From a virus: 39,547 nt of DNA. Numbering within the stretch: the stretch's first letter is position 1; every line of letters starts with the position of its first letter. Made by a program: the position numbers and the translations under genes. Positions 9,271 through 17,440 of this stretch are shown piece after piece. Location: the IMG/VR virus record IMGVR_UViG_3300020000_000038, positions 1 to 39,547 of that record; one strand, 5' to 3'. The notes beneath the pieces were generated by a model. It was given only the letters and a program-made list of their open reading frames with translations. It was not told where the DNA came from and searched no databases.

Positions 9271-10184
9271 TTTTCAATCCCTGATTTATGTCTATGAGTA
9301 AAAACCTTTTTTACTAATAATTTTGGGGTGAAGTCCGATAAATCTTTTTTTATGATGTAACCGTTTTTCTTGTTTATCATTTCGCTGGCACTTGAATAGT
9401 CGGTTGTAATTACTGTAGTTCCCAAAACCAATGCTTCTAATAAAACAAAACCGAATGCTTCATAATCTGACAACTGTAAAAGAAAATCAGCGTTTTTAAT
9501 GAACGGGAACGGGTTTTCTACTTTACCATGAAATACCCATTCTTTTGGGGCAATTTTTTTTATATGATCTTCGTATTTTTTGTCATAACCGTTGCCAACA
9601 ATATGCCAGACGTAATCAATGCCTTTTAATTTTTCTGAAACCTTTAGCATCCGTTCAAATCCTTTTTCACTGGATATTCTAGAAACGGTAACAAGGGTTA
9701 ATTTTTTACTTTTTTTAGGTTCGCCAGCAAGTTCATGTATATTTGGGTTTAGCTCATTGTAAATTAAAATTGATTCTTTGTTATTTAACTGCTGATCTAA
9801 TTGTTCTTTGCAGGTTCGGCCAACAGCAATGTAGTTTTCAATATTTTCTTTTGGCAGTCTGCATTTCATATCGTTTAAGCATCCGTGAACCCACCGCAAT
9901 TCCTTCTTTGCTTTTATTTTATCTTTTACGCAATAAATAGAACAATAAACAACGGTATCAACTTCTATTTTTGTATAATTTAAATTAACAACAGAAGCAT
10001 GTTTACTCATACGGATTAACATTTCAATGTCAGAATCTTTTGCCGTGTAAGCAATTATTATTTCGTAATTGGTATGCAGCTTTTCAATTAAGTTAATTAT
10101 TGCAATTTCAACGCCTCCGATTGAATTAATATGGTGATAGTAAAAACAAATTTTTTTTCTATTAATTATGGGCGTTTTATTCAT
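9252..10184 (-). CDS. Family 4 (GT-B) glycosyltransferase
   Basis: 310 aa. The N-terminal Rossmann-like half begins KKICFYYHHINSIGGVEIAI, with the Gly-Gly-Val-Glu acceptor-side motif of GT4 enzymes. The C-terminal half has SRISSEKGFERML (residues 168-180) and the E-x7-E motif, E242 to E250, in EAFGFVLLE, used to bind the nucleotide sugar. It is somewhat shorter than bacterial GT4 enzymes (about 350-400 aa). There is no signal peptide or membrane segment. It lies inside the packaging operon, directly before the terminase genes. Substrates could be modified phage DNA bases, a virion protein or host surface glycan; nothing in the sequence decides. Confidence 0.88.
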   Translation of the reverse strand: MNKTPIINRKKICFYYHHINSIGGVEIAIINLIEKLHTNYEIIIAYTAKDSDIEMLIRMSKHASVVNLNYTKIEVDTVVYCSIYCVKDKIKAKKELRWVHGCLNDMKCRLPKENIENYIAVGRTCKEQLDQQLNNKESILIYNELNPNIHELAGEPKKSKKLTLVTVSRISSEKGFERMLKVSEKLKGIDYVWHIVGNGYDKKYEDHIKKIAPKEWVFHGKVENPFPFIKNADFLLQLSDYEAFGFVLLEALVLGTTVITTDYSSASEMINKKNGYIIKKDLSDFTPKLLVKKVFTHRHKSGIEKWKKLL

Positions 10185-10195
10185 TGAAATACCAT

Positions 10196-10396
10196 TTAAT
10201 TTTCAATTTCTGAATGTTCGTTATCTTTTATCAGTTCAATTAATAAATTGTGCTTTTCAGAACCAATTGGAAAACATTTGTAAAAACTTCTTATGTCAAT
10301 AGGAAGGTACCCGAAAAGATTGGTTAATCTGTCAATTTTTTTTTCCTGTATTACTTCTTTTGCAACCTCTAAAATCTCATCTTTATTCAACTCCAT
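10196..10396 (-). CDS. Small helical protein, 66 aa, first gene of the late operon
   Basis: Acidic, helical 66-aa protein containing LPIDIRSFYKCFPIGSEKHN, which resembles a short DNA-binding helical domain. It is the first gene after a strong terminator (10430-10458) and lies 11 bases before the glycosyltransferase. It could be a regulator or packaging accessory protein. Not confidently recognised. Confidence 0.6.
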   Translation of the reverse strand: MELNKDEILEVAKEVIQEKKIDRLTNLFGYLPIDIRSFYKCFPIGSEKHNLLIELIKDNEHSEIEN

Positions 10397-10429
10397 AATT
10401 CGAATCTTTTAATTACATAGTGAAATTAC

Positions 10430-10458
10430 AAAAAAAAAGCACTCATTATGAGTGCTTT
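10430..10458 (-). terminator. Intrinsic terminator ending the early operon
   Basis: A perfect 10-bp stem AAAGCACTCA / TGAGTGCTTT with a 3-base loop is followed, in the minus direction, by nine T. It separates the 107-aa gene from the late operon. A run of T also lies on the other side (seven T after the stem on the plus strand), so it may work both ways. Confidence 0.85.
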
Positions 10459-10491
10459 ATCTTTTTTTACGGTATGTAGCAGATTTATAAA

Positions 10492-10815
10492 TTAATAATC
10501 TTCTTCAATGCTTTGGTTTTGAAAATCGCCTTTATAAGATTTATGTTTTATCCAACGTCCAGCAGGGTCTTCTTTGCCATTCCAAACACTTAATGCAATT
10601 ATGGAATCAAGAGTAAATTCTTTGGGAAAACAATATCTGCCATAATACCCGATTTCGTCTATGCCGTAGCATAAACCAATGGTATAAATAAAATTTTGCA
10701 GTCCGCAGATTCCTTTTCCTTCGATTACTTTTAAATTGTAATAGCCATTTTCTTTTAAAAAGATTTCTAAATAATTTAATCGTTCTTGGTCAGTCATTTT
10801 ATTTAATAATTTCAT
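10492..10815 (-). CDS. Hypothetical phage protein, 107 aa
   Basis: The central segment (IYTIGLCYGIDEIGYYGRYCFP) and the following ALSVWNGKEDPAGRWIKHK resemble a small conserved protein I associate with Bacteroidota phages. It has no known function to my knowledge. An internal Met at residue 7 (10797) starts just after the previous stop and is an alternative start; the annotated start overlaps the 170-aa gene by 17 bases. It is the last gene before a terminator. Confidence 0.65.
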   Translation of the reverse strand: MKLLNKMTDQERLNYLEIFLKENGYYNLKVIEGKGICGLQNFIYTIGLCYGIDEIGYYGRYCFPKEFTLDSIIALSVWNGKEDPAGRWIKHKSYKGDFQNQSIEEDY

Positions 10816-11311
10816 CTATTAAATAAAAATCGTTTCCGAGGTCTTTAAGTCTGAAATAAGTTGACTGATTGCTTTCTTTTAGATTATATTTTTCTAAAAT
10901 AATTTCAACTATTCCACGATTTGAAACATTAAGCTTTGAATATTTTGAACTTGATATTTTTGCGGGTAAACCTTCTGTGTCTGTAACTTGAAATAAAATT
11001 TTCCCTTCTAATGCTCCAAATTTTAATTTTTTTTCTGAACCAAATTTTTTAGATAAAAAATGTGAAAAAGTGATTCTACCATTTTGTTTATTTGAATTTT
11101 TATCTGTTTTGTAATAAACCATTATTTGAAGCTTCTCTTCGTTATAACTTTTGTTTCTGTAATCTGGAATTTCAATCCATTCAATTTGATCTACAAATTC
11201 ATTTTGTGAAGAATCAGACAAATTAATTGGCTGGTCTTTTATATCAGGTGTTGGCGTTTCAATTTCATTTAATGTCGCTTCCTGTTCTAGTGTTTCGGTT
11301 TCGTTATTCAT
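10799..11311 (-). CDS. Hypothetical protein, 170 aa
   Basis: The first 45 residues are Glu/Thr/Pro-rich and probably disordered. A folded part from about residue 45 begins WIEIPDYRNKSYNEEKLQIM. It is beta-rich toward the end. It overlaps the next gene and sits 27 bases after the 70-aa gene. Not recognised; probably a DNA-metabolism accessory gene by location. Confidence 0.55.
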   Translation of the reverse strand: MNNETETLEQEATLNEIETPTPDIKDQPINLSDSSQNEFVDQIEWIEIPDYRNKSYNEEKLQIMVYYKTDKNSNKQNGRITFSHFLSKKFGSEKKLKFGALEGKILFQVTDTEGLPAKISSSKYSKLNVSNRGIVEIILEKYNLKESNQSTYFRLKDLGNDFYLIDEIIK

Positions 11312-11338
11312 TTTTTATGGTTTAAATTAATACTTAAA

Positions 11339-11551
11339 TTACTCAACTCTTACAATATTTCCTTTAATGCTTCTAAACCTTTTATCAGGAAACATTTTTT
11401 TTATTTTACAAAATAAAACTGAAAATGACCTATCAGCAAAATAATCATAATCATCCCTATTTTTTAGTATAAATTGAATTTTACTAAAACTATCCTCAAT
11501 TGCCATTTGTGAAAGTGCATCATATATCACTTTCGAATACTTATCTTTCAT
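11339..11551 (-). CDS. Hypothetical protein, 70 aa
   Basis: Basic 70-aa protein that starts MKDKYSKVIYDALSQMAIED and ends FRSIKGNIVRVE. Spacing to the metallo-beta-lactamase gene is 12 bases, so it is in the same operon. No motif recognised. Confidence 0.5.
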   Translation of the reverse strand: MKDKYSKVIYDALSQMAIEDSFSKIQFILKNRDDYDYFADRSFSVLFCKIKKMFPDKRFRSIKGNIVRVE

Positions 11552-11563
11552 TTCATTTCCGTT

Positions 11564-12310
11564 TTAAAACGGGGATTTGCCAAAGGGTATTTCCATCCCT
11601 CGGCTGGCCGATAGAACGGTTTTTGCAGTCAAATCCTCGATTTGTTTAACAAAATCTACTTCATTCGAGTTATTATCTGATAAATGTATTAATATTATAT
11701 TATTAACGTGCGATAAATCGTTACTTTTTAACAAATCCACACAATTTTCAATAGAAAGGTGCGAATCCAATATTCTGTTTTTTAGAAACAATAAGTTGTT
11801 TTTACTGGTGTATTTTTCATTAATGATTTCGTTTGAATAGTTGGCCTCAATTATAATGTTATTCAAGCCATTAAAGCGATAATCACTATATTTTGAATCG
11901 GTTATAAAAAGCACCTTTCCGCAATCGGGGTGGTAAATCAAAAACCCAAACGGTTCAACGGCATCGTGCCGAATATCAAACGGCTTGATTAAGAACCGCC
12001 CAAGCTGGAAGGATTGGCCGTGTTGCACGATGTGGGTGCGGGCGTTGTGTATTGTTGTGGTATCGGTTTTTGATGCCGTGCCTTTCGACATAAAGCAATT
12101 TATTCCCAGCGATTGCACTTTTTGCACTTGTTTAGCGTGGTCACCGTGTTCGTGCGTAATGATACAGCCGACCACCTTTTGAAGATCAAAATTTAAAGCG
12201 ATTTTCAATTGCTTAACGTTTATCCCCGCTTCAATTATCAAACATTCGTTTTGGTTTTCCAGCAAATAACAGTTGCCCGAACTCCCCGAGCCTAAAACAC
12301 GTAATTTCAT
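11564..12310 (-). CDS. Metallo-beta-lactamase-fold hydrolase
   Basis: 248 aa. Begins MKLRVLGSGSSGNCYLLE and has the zinc motif THEHGDH at residues 52-58. A further His (HDAVEPFG) and an Asp (FITDSKYSD) complete a likely two-metal site. It resembles YycJ-like and phage-associated MBL proteins, which are thought to act as nucleases. Here it lies in the same block as RecT and a Rad50-like ATPase, where an exonuclease would normally be, so a role in DNA end processing is a reasonable inference. Its start overlaps the stop of the GIY-YIG gene by 4 bases. Confidence 0.85.
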   Translation of the reverse strand: MKLRVLGSGSSGNCYLLENQNECLIIEAGINVKQLKIALNFDLQKVVGCIITHEHGDHAKQVQKVQSLGINCFMSKGTASKTDTTTIHNARTHIVQHGQSFQLGRFLIKPFDIRHDAVEPFGFLIYHPDCGKVLFITDSKYSDYRFNGLNNIIIEANYSNEIINEKYTSKNNLLFLKNRILDSHLSIENCVDLLKSNDLSHVNNIILIHLSDNNSNEVDFVKQIEDLTAKTVLSASRGMEIPFGKSPF

Positions 12311-12768
12311 TTCGCTGGCTGGTTTTCTAATTCATCAATCATTTTTTTCCATTCAATTTTAAGGTTTTTTAAACCTATTAATTCTAAATCTTTTTCCATA
12401 ATTGGCAACTGCATAAATATTAATTTATCCCCGTTTGTTATTTTTTTACGGCCAACGAGCAATCGGCTTTCTTCTGATAATTTGCCACTTTTATCATTTG
12501 ATTTTGTTAGTTTACAGTTTAGCCCGTTTTTCATAACATTAAACAAATCTTGATAGTAACGTTCTTTATCGTTCAATTCGGAAATTTCACATTCACATAA
12601 AATTTCAAACTGATGATTAATTGCACCATATTTTTCAAGTGATTTTTGCAATAGAAATTGACCTTTGGCTTTGTTTTTTTTATAGCCGTTCCACCTTCTT
12701 AAAATATTTATGCTTTGGCCAATATAAACCCGTTTTGTCGGGCTGGTAATCTTATAAATACCTATCAT
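12307..12768 (-). CDS. GIY-YIG endonuclease with a C-terminal domain copied from its neighbour's family
   Basis: 153 aa. The N-terminal GIY-YIG domain reads GIYKITSPTKRVYIGQS (residues 3-19), followed by the arginine in NILRRW and a Glu in NDKERYY. From about residue 105, GRKKITNGDKLIFMQLPIME and what follows closely parallels the 71-aa protein encoded just upstream. Probably a selfish homing-type nuclease. It starts inside the stop codon of that gene (ATGA). Confidence 0.85.
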   Translation of the reverse strand: MIGIYKITSPTKRVYIGQSINILRRWNGYKKNKAKGQFLLQKSLEKYGAINHQFEILCECEISELNDKERYYQDLFNVMKNGLNCKLTKSNDKSGKLSEESRLLVGRKKITNGDKLIFMQLPIMEKDLELIGLKNLKIEWKKMIDELENQPAK

Positions 12769-12980
12769 TTTTTAGTGCTTTTTTCAATTTCTTCTATGCT
12801 GTCGATAAGATTTATTTGGTTGTGAACCTTACCTTTATCAATGTTTTTAATTTCGGTCGCAACCGCTTTTTTAAAAATTTCCTCCAGCCTTATTTTTCCA
12901 ATCTTCTTAAAATCGTTTTCAGTTGTTGGCATTGGCGTATAAATTAATTTTGTGCCGTCCGTTTTTTTGTATCGTCCCAT
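12765..12980 (-). CDS. Small protein homologous to the GIY-YIG C-terminus, 71 aa
   Basis: Begins MGRYKKTDGTKLIYTPMPTT. Residues 1-40 align with the last 45 residues of the adjacent GIY-YIG nuclease: both have GR-K-(T)-G-KLI-P-E-D-IG-L-E-KK. The remainder is a charged helix. This may be a small DNA-binding module. Function unknown. Confidence 0.6.
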   Translation of the reverse strand: MGRYKKTDGTKLIYTPMPTTENDFKKIGKIRLEEIFKKAVATEIKNIDKGKVHNQINLIDSIEEIEKSTKK

Positions 12981-13018
12981 CTTTCTGATTTTTAGTTCAA
13001 TAGCAAATGTAATAAAAA

Positions 13019-13249
13019 TTAATTTAAATTAATTTTTATACACCCATAAAACGCACGGGCAAGCACATAAAAAAGCACAATCCAAACAACGGCAATCATC
13101 ACTTTTACGATAATCATAATAACGTTGATGAATAACATTTGCTTACGGAATGATTTATTAATTTGGTCAAGCCTTGTCAAGTGTTCCTTTTCGGCTTGGG
13201 TTAATTCTTTGGCTTCTTGTGGCTCGGGGCTTTCAATTGTTGGCTTCAT
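13019..13249 (-). CDS. Small membrane protein, 76 aa
   Basis: Charged N-terminal half (EPQEAKELTQAEKEHLTRLD) followed by one long hydrophobic segment (about residues 38-66: MLFINVIMIIVKVMIAVVW and on). Predicted single-pass or hairpin inner-membrane protein. It overlaps the end of the HTH gene by 17 bases. A holin role cannot be excluded, but it lies among early genes. Confidence 0.6.
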   Translation of the reverse strand: MKPTIESPEPQEAKELTQAEKEHLTRLDQINKSFRKQMLFINVIMIIVKVMIAVVWIVLFYVLARAFYGCIKINLN

Positions 13250-13463
13250 TCATTTTTTTGCGTTTTTCATAAATTATGGCATCAACGTAACGGTTAACCG
13301 TGCTTTCTTTCAATCCCGTAAGCTGGCTTATTTGCCAACTTTTATTCAAAATAACGCCTTTGTCATTGGTAAATCTAATTTTGCCAGTAAAATAGTTTTC
13401 AATCAATTGCTTTTGCTCATTGGTTAGCCTCTTGGGGCTGGGTGTATAATTAGAAAGTTTCAT
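13233..13463 (-). CDS. Small HTH-like protein, 76 aa
   Basis: Contains WQISQLTGLKESTVNRYVDA, which looks like a helix-turn-helix recognition unit, with a basic C-terminus. It is the first gene after the RecT terminator. Possibly a DNA-binding regulator. It is too short and too generic to assign further. Confidence 0.6.
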   Translation of the reverse strand: MKLSNYTPSPKRLTNEQKQLIENYFTGKIRFTNDKGVILNKSWQISQLTGLKESTVNRYVDAIIYEKRKKMNEANN

Positions 13464-13495
13464 AACTCGCTGATTTAATGTTAAATAAAATTAAT

Positions 13496-13533
13496 AAAAA
13501 AAGCGCAAACTTTACGGGGTTGCGCTTTTTTTT
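13496..13533 (-). terminator. Intrinsic terminator after recT
   Basis: AAAAAAAGCGCAA pairs with TTGCGCTTTTTTT across an 11-base loop. In the minus direction the GC stem is followed by a run of seven T. It lies 13 bases after the RecT stop. The A and T runs are symmetrical, so it probably works in both directions. Confidence 0.85.
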
Positions 13534-13545
13534 GGGTTTAATGGG

Positions 13546-14640
13546 TTAGAAATTAGGGTGTTCCGCTTCGTTTGTGTTGGCTGGTGCGTTACCCATTTCG
13601 TTAAACAGCGGGGCAACTGGTTCGGCTTGTGCTGGTTGCGCTGGCATATTGTTCGGCTGGGCTTCGTTTAATTGCTGGCTACCAACAATTTCGGCATCGT
13701 CAAAATCCATCACTTTTTTATTGGCATTTTGGGCAACCTCTTGGGCTAAATTTTCGCCCTCGTTTTCGCTGTATGTAATTGCGTTGGCCTGTTCCTCCAG
13801 CAAAAGGAAACGGGTTGCATATTCGTTCATTTTTTCGCTGGACAAAACGAAAGAATCAAAACAATGCCTTTTGATTGTTTTAATGCACATTTCTTCAAAC
13901 CAGCCGTCAACTTCTTCGGTTTTGGCTGTTTTTTGGCCACCCTTCCAAATAGCTTTTTCCCCGCCCCAAAATTCAACACTGGCATTTTTTGGCTTACGTT
14001 TTTCAATATCACGCAACGTTAAAACCTTAACCTCGTTTTTGCTTTCATCCTCAAAAATCTTCCACCAGTAACCGCCAACAATATCGCCTCGGTTGAATGA
14101 ATCGGTAACTTTATGTATTACCGTGTTCACTGGGTTGTCTTTATCCTTGATGATTTCTTGGAAATTGTCGTTGCTGTAAACCAGCTTAAAAACAATGTCT
14201 TTTGGGTATTCAATGGCAAAATTACGGGCTTTGGTTTCCATCCCCGCATAACCAAACATCGGGGTCAAATCATACTTGCCCAAAGCGTTGTTTTTAAAGG
14301 GTATGAAAAAAACCGAGTTTTTAAGGGAGCAATCAATCCCAATGCTGGAAAGGTCGGCCACATCTTGCGAAAGCTTATTCATATTTACATTTCCCCAGCT
14401 AATTTCCAAAGCATCACGGTACTGTTCACTCGTTTTTTGGCGTTTCAATTCGGCCGTTTTCAGCACCCCATCAATTACGATGAAGTACTTTTTTAATAAT
14501 TTGTTTTGAGCATCGGAAAACTTAACAGATTGATCTATTTTTAATACTTCGCTAATAACTCCGTTGGTGAAACGTTCTGCGAAACCCTGTTGTTCTATCG
14601 GGGCTTTAAATTCTGCTACTTGTGTGTTTTTTGCTGTCAT
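13546..14640 (-). CDS. recT: RecT-family single-strand annealing protein
   Basis: 364 aa. The core (residues about 60-290) shows RecT features: QYRDALEISWGNVNMNKLSQ near the start, NSVFFIPFKNNALGKYDLTP followed by MFGYAGM, then VIHKVTDSFNRGDIVGGYWW and a conserved helix around WFEEMCIKTIKRHCFDSF. The last 60 residues are Ala/Pro/Asn-rich and probably disordered. Such proteins anneal complementary single strands in phage recombination. No RecE-type exonuclease is recognised nearby; the Rad50-like ATPase and the MBL protein may serve instead. Confidence 0.8.
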   Translation of the reverse strand: MTAKNTQVAEFKAPIEQQGFAERFTNGVISEVLKIDQSVKFSDAQNKLLKKYFIVIDGVLKTAELKRQKTSEQYRDALEISWGNVNMNKLSQDVADLSSIGIDCSLKNSVFFIPFKNNALGKYDLTPMFGYAGMETKARNFAIEYPKDIVFKLVYSNDNFQEIIKDKDNPVNTVIHKVTDSFNRGDIVGGYWWKIFEDESKNEVKVLTLRDIEKRKPKNASVEFWGGEKAIWKGGQKTAKTEEVDGWFEEMCIKTIKRHCFDSFVLSSEKMNEYATRFLLLEEQANAITYSENEGENLAQEVAQNANKKVMDFDDAEIVGSQQLNEAQPNNMPAQPAQAEPVAPLFNEMGNAPANTNEAEHPNF

Positions 14641-14651
14641 ATTTTTTTAAT

Positions 14652-14870
14652 TTATTTTTTTTTACTGATGTTATTATCCGACATACCTAAACGGATTTCT
14701 TGTTGTATTCTTTCTTTGAAAGCATCATAAGATTCATCTTTCATTTCCTCAACAGGAACAACTGCGAAAGAACCTTCTTTGCCACGATTTACTACCAATC
14801 GTTGTGTATCGGCTATATCCAAATATTTTTTTATATTCTTTCTAAACTCTGAAACGCTGATTATTATCAT
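14652..14870 (-). CDS. Phd/YefM-type antitoxin, no toxin partner seen
   Basis: 72 aa. The N-terminus ISVSEFRKNIKKYLDIAD and then RLVVNRGKEGSFAVVPVEEM match the Phd/YefM fold, which binds DNA and neutralises a toxin through its C-terminus. The next gene downstream is RecT (11 bases away) and the upstream gene is a small membrane protein, so no RelE- or Doc-like toxin is adjacent. An orphan antitoxin could protect the phage from a host toxin or act as a regulator. Confidence 0.75.
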   Translation of the reverse strand: MIIISVSEFRKNIKKYLDIADTQRLVVNRGKEGSFAVVPVEEMKDESYDAFKERIQQEIRLGMSDNNISKKK

Positions 14871-14873
14871 ACC

Positions 14874-15086
14874 TTAATTTTTAAAATACAAGCCAATTAT
14901 CATTAATGCTAAAATTGCAAAACAAATTACAATCCACTTTATAATATCTGTTGATTTGTTGGTTGGTTTTTTTATTGGACTTGGTTGTAAATCTTGAATT
15001 GCTTTAATTAGCTTTAAAGCACTTTCACTTGAAAGATTTAATTCTTTAGTAAAAATATTGAACATAATAACTTTTGGATCACTCAT
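14874..15086 (-). CDS. Small C-terminal-anchored membrane protein, 70 aa
   Basis: The soluble part (LNLSSESALKLIKAIQDLQ) is helical. The C-terminus has one hydrophobic segment (IVICFAILALMIIGLYF) before a short Lys-Asn tail. It is the first gene of the short operon leading to the antitoxin and RecT and has a well-placed promoter at 15111-15142. Not recognised. Confidence 0.6.
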   Translation of the reverse strand: MSDPKVIMFNIFTKELNLSSESALKLIKAIQDLQPSPIKKPTNKSTDIIKWIVICFAILALMIIGLYFKN

Positions 15087-15110
15087 TTTTATTTATTTTA
15101 TTAGTTTCTA

Positions 15111-15142
15111 CAAACGTACAAAATTATGTACACTAAAACAAA
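15111..15142 (-). promoter_or_regulatory. Promoter for the membrane protein-antitoxin-recT operon
   Basis: On the minus strand TTTG (15139-15142) and TACGTTTG (15111-15118) are separated by 20 bases, matching the Bacteroidota consensus TTTG-N19..21-TAnnTTTG. The first gene begins 25 bases downstream. Confidence 0.75.
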
Positions 15143-15143
15143 T

Positions 15144-15171
15144 AAAATAGCAGTTATTAAACCGCTATTTT
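15144..15171 (-). terminator. Hairpin after the Rad50-like gene
   Basis: AAAATAGC / GCTATTTT arms with a 12-base loop containing the stop codon of the ATPase gene. In the minus direction it is followed by TTTTATTTG. It is a moderately strong terminator candidate; its tail overlaps the -33 box of the next promoter. Confidence 0.55.
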
Positions 15172-17184
15172 AATTTTTGTTTCAGTTCTTAATACTTGGT
15201 CTTCAGGGCTAACAACCAAGTTTATAATTTGGCTTTTACATTCTATTATGTCAGTTACTGATTCCCTGTTATCAATTATAATCGGGGCCGAAACTTGGTA
15301 AAACTCGCAAAGCATATTAATGATGTCTAAGCCAATATTAAGTTTGCCAGCGGTGTTGACGTTAGAGTAAGGCACACCATCTAAAATAGCCTCGCAGCAT
15401 TCAATTTCACCACCATTTATAAGGCTATCAAACATTTTGAATTTTACAAATTTAAGCTTGGCATTAATAGAACTTTCCAAGTGTTCAATTTTAACTTTAT
15501 TGAAATTGTTAATAATAAATTGTTCCCTTTCAAAATCTAAAATATGCTGAGAAAGTATGCTTTCTTCGGCCTGTAGTTTTTTAATTCTGTTGTCGGCAAG
15601 TTTAATTTGTTCTTTGTCATGCATTTTTTTGTTTAACTCGGTAATTTTCTCAGCTAATATCTTTTTTTGATCGGTTAACTCTGAAAAATCAATCTTTGGC
15701 ACTTCGACAATCGAAGCTTCTATTTCTACGATTTCAGATTTCTTTTGTTTGTAAAGTTCATCGGCTGCCAGCATAGTTTCAAAAATTTCGCTTTCGCTTA
15801 AAACAACGGTATTGGCCTGTAAGTTTTTAAATTCAGCTATCAATTTATTATTTTCATCCTGTAGCGTTTTAATTTTATCTTTTCCGTTTTCAACTCTTTT
15901 ATTCAGTGCCTCCATTTCTAATTGTTGACTGTTGAAAATTGATGTTAAAGATTTCCCAGCCTCGGAAATTTTAGAAAGCTCAATTTGTTTGGAAGTAATA
16001 AAATCCGACTGCATTTTAATTTTTTTGGCCTCAATGTCGGTCGCTTCAAAAGCACGTTTACAGGTCGGGCAGTCGAAACACTCATTATCAAAATTTAATT
16101 CCTTAGCGTTTTCCGTGTGCCACTGCTCCCGCTTTGCAATTATTTTATTATTGGTTTCTAAAATTTCACCTCCTAGTAATTCAATTTTACTGTTAAGAGT
16201 ATCTAAACCATTTTCGTAAGTTTTGATATTACTTTGATTTTCGTCAATCTTATTTTGAAAATCAATTAAATCTTTGTTTTGGTCTTCAACTTGCTTTTTA
16301 GCGTTAGATTTTAAAATACCTTTTTGCACTTCAATCCAACTTCTAAGGGTATTGATTTTTGATTTCAACTCATTGTTTTTCTCAATCTGAGTATCAAACA
16401 TTCCTGATTTATCCTGTATAGCTAAATCAATTTTATGAAGCTCCTCTGTTTTAATTTCGAGCATCAAACTAACCTGATTAAAGTCAATCCCTTCGGCCTT
16501 ACCTCTGACAACTTCATCAATTCTGGTGGGTATTGATTTTAATTCCTCTTTGGCTTTTTTAATGCTGGCTTGTTTTTCCTTGCTATATTCCTCTAAAGTT
16601 TTATTATTGCTCAATTTTGAAAAAAGTTTTTCAAATCCTTTGTTTCCTTTGGCTAACGCTTCGTCGGTAACTTTATCTGAAATTTTTATTAGCACCTCTC
16701 TACGGTCTTGCCATTTAAGCGACATGAAAGCATTAGGATTTGTGATTAATTTAAAAACTCCTTCGTCACAAATTAAATTTACTTTCTCCTGATATTCTCT
16801 GGCTGTTCCCATCGGCACATCATTCCAATAATGTTCAATAGTATTCCCTTTAAATACTGATAATTCAGCACCTTTAGGTTTTACCCAATTTTCTTTTAAG
16901 ACTTTTCTAAGTACAATAGTCTCACCATCTACAATCATAGTGGCTGTAACTTCGTGTTCTAGTTTTTCAATCACTTTATTGTTTTGGTCCAGCGTTTTAA
17001 GCTCAAAATCTTTGCGGTCTTGGCTGTCTTTACCAAAAAGAACCCAGTGCCAACCATCTGAAATTGTAGTTTTCCCTGCTTTATTCTGTCCATAAATATC
17101 AGTGTTGTGTTGAAAATCAATCGAAAGGCTTTTTATTCCTTTGAAGTTAACTAACTGTATATTTTTTAGTTCTATTATTTTCAT
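15157..17184 (-). CDS. Rad50/SbcC/RecF-like AAA ATPase
   Basis: 675 aa. Walker A is GQNKAGKTT at residues 32-40. A long coiled coil runs from about 200 to 570 with a zinc-hook-like CPTC at 372-375. The C-terminal part has a signature-like NTAGKLNIGLDIINML and the Walker B APIIIDNRES. The arrangement, ATPase head-coil-hook-coil-ATPase head, is that of SMC/Rad50 proteins that hold DNA ends. It is the main gene of an operon that starts with a 79-aa protein whose stop overlaps its start by 4 bases. It probably works with RecT and the MBL protein in recombination or replication. Confidence 0.88.
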   Translation of the reverse strand: MKIIELKNIQLVNFKGIKSLSIDFQHNTDIYGQNKAGKTTISDGWHWVLFGKDSQDRKDFELKTLDQNNKVIEKLEHEVTATMIVDGETIVLRKVLKENWVKPKGAELSVFKGNTIEHYWNDVPMGTAREYQEKVNLICDEGVFKLITNPNAFMSLKWQDRREVLIKISDKVTDEALAKGNKGFEKLFSKLSNNKTLEEYSKEKQASIKKAKEELKSIPTRIDEVVRGKAEGIDFNQVSLMLEIKTEELHKIDLAIQDKSGMFDTQIEKNNELKSKINTLRSWIEVQKGILKSNAKKQVEDQNKDLIDFQNKIDENQSNIKTYENGLDTLNSKIELLGGEILETNNKIIAKREQWHTENAKELNFDNECFDCPTCKRAFEATDIEAKKIKMQSDFITSKQIELSKISEAGKSLTSIFNSQQLEMEALNKRVENGKDKIKTLQDENNKLIAEFKNLQANTVVLSESEIFETMLAADELYKQKKSEIVEIEASIVEVPKIDFSELTDQKKILAEKITELNKKMHDKEQIKLADNRIKKLQAEESILSQHILDFEREQFIINNFNKVKIEHLESSINAKLKFVKFKMFDSLINGGEIECCEAILDGVPYSNVNTAGKLNIGLDIINMLCEFYQVSAPIIIDNRESVTDIIECKSQIINLVVSPEDQVLRTETKIKIAV

Positions 17185-17420
17185 GCTTTTTTAATTTTAA
17201 AGATTTTTTTTGCTTTTACTTCCTCTTTTAACTCAGTGTCAAACTTTGTAATTATACATACCTTGTTGACGTATGAGGAATTTCTTTTGGTTCTTGAAAC
17301 GGTATGGATTGAGACTTTTATCCAATCGTTTTTTGGGTCGTCGAACAATTCATTTATTGTGTCGTAGTTCCAAACTTCACCTGTTGCCCTTGATTCTAAT
17401 CTGTAAGCTAGTTTTTTCAT
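17181..17420 (-). CDS. Small protein ahead of the Rad50-like gene, 79 aa
   Basis: 79 aa, beginning MKKLAYRLESRATGEVWNYD. Contains VSIHTVSRTKRNSSYVNKVC and a Lys-rich end. Its stop overlaps the ATPase start (ATGA), so it is coupled to it. Not recognised. Confidence 0.6.
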   Translation of the reverse strand: MKKLAYRLESRATGEVWNYDTINELFDDPKNDWIKVSIHTVSRTKRNSSYVNKVCIITKFDTELKEEVKAKKIFKIKKA

Positions 17421-17440
17421 AATGTTAATATTTATAAGGG

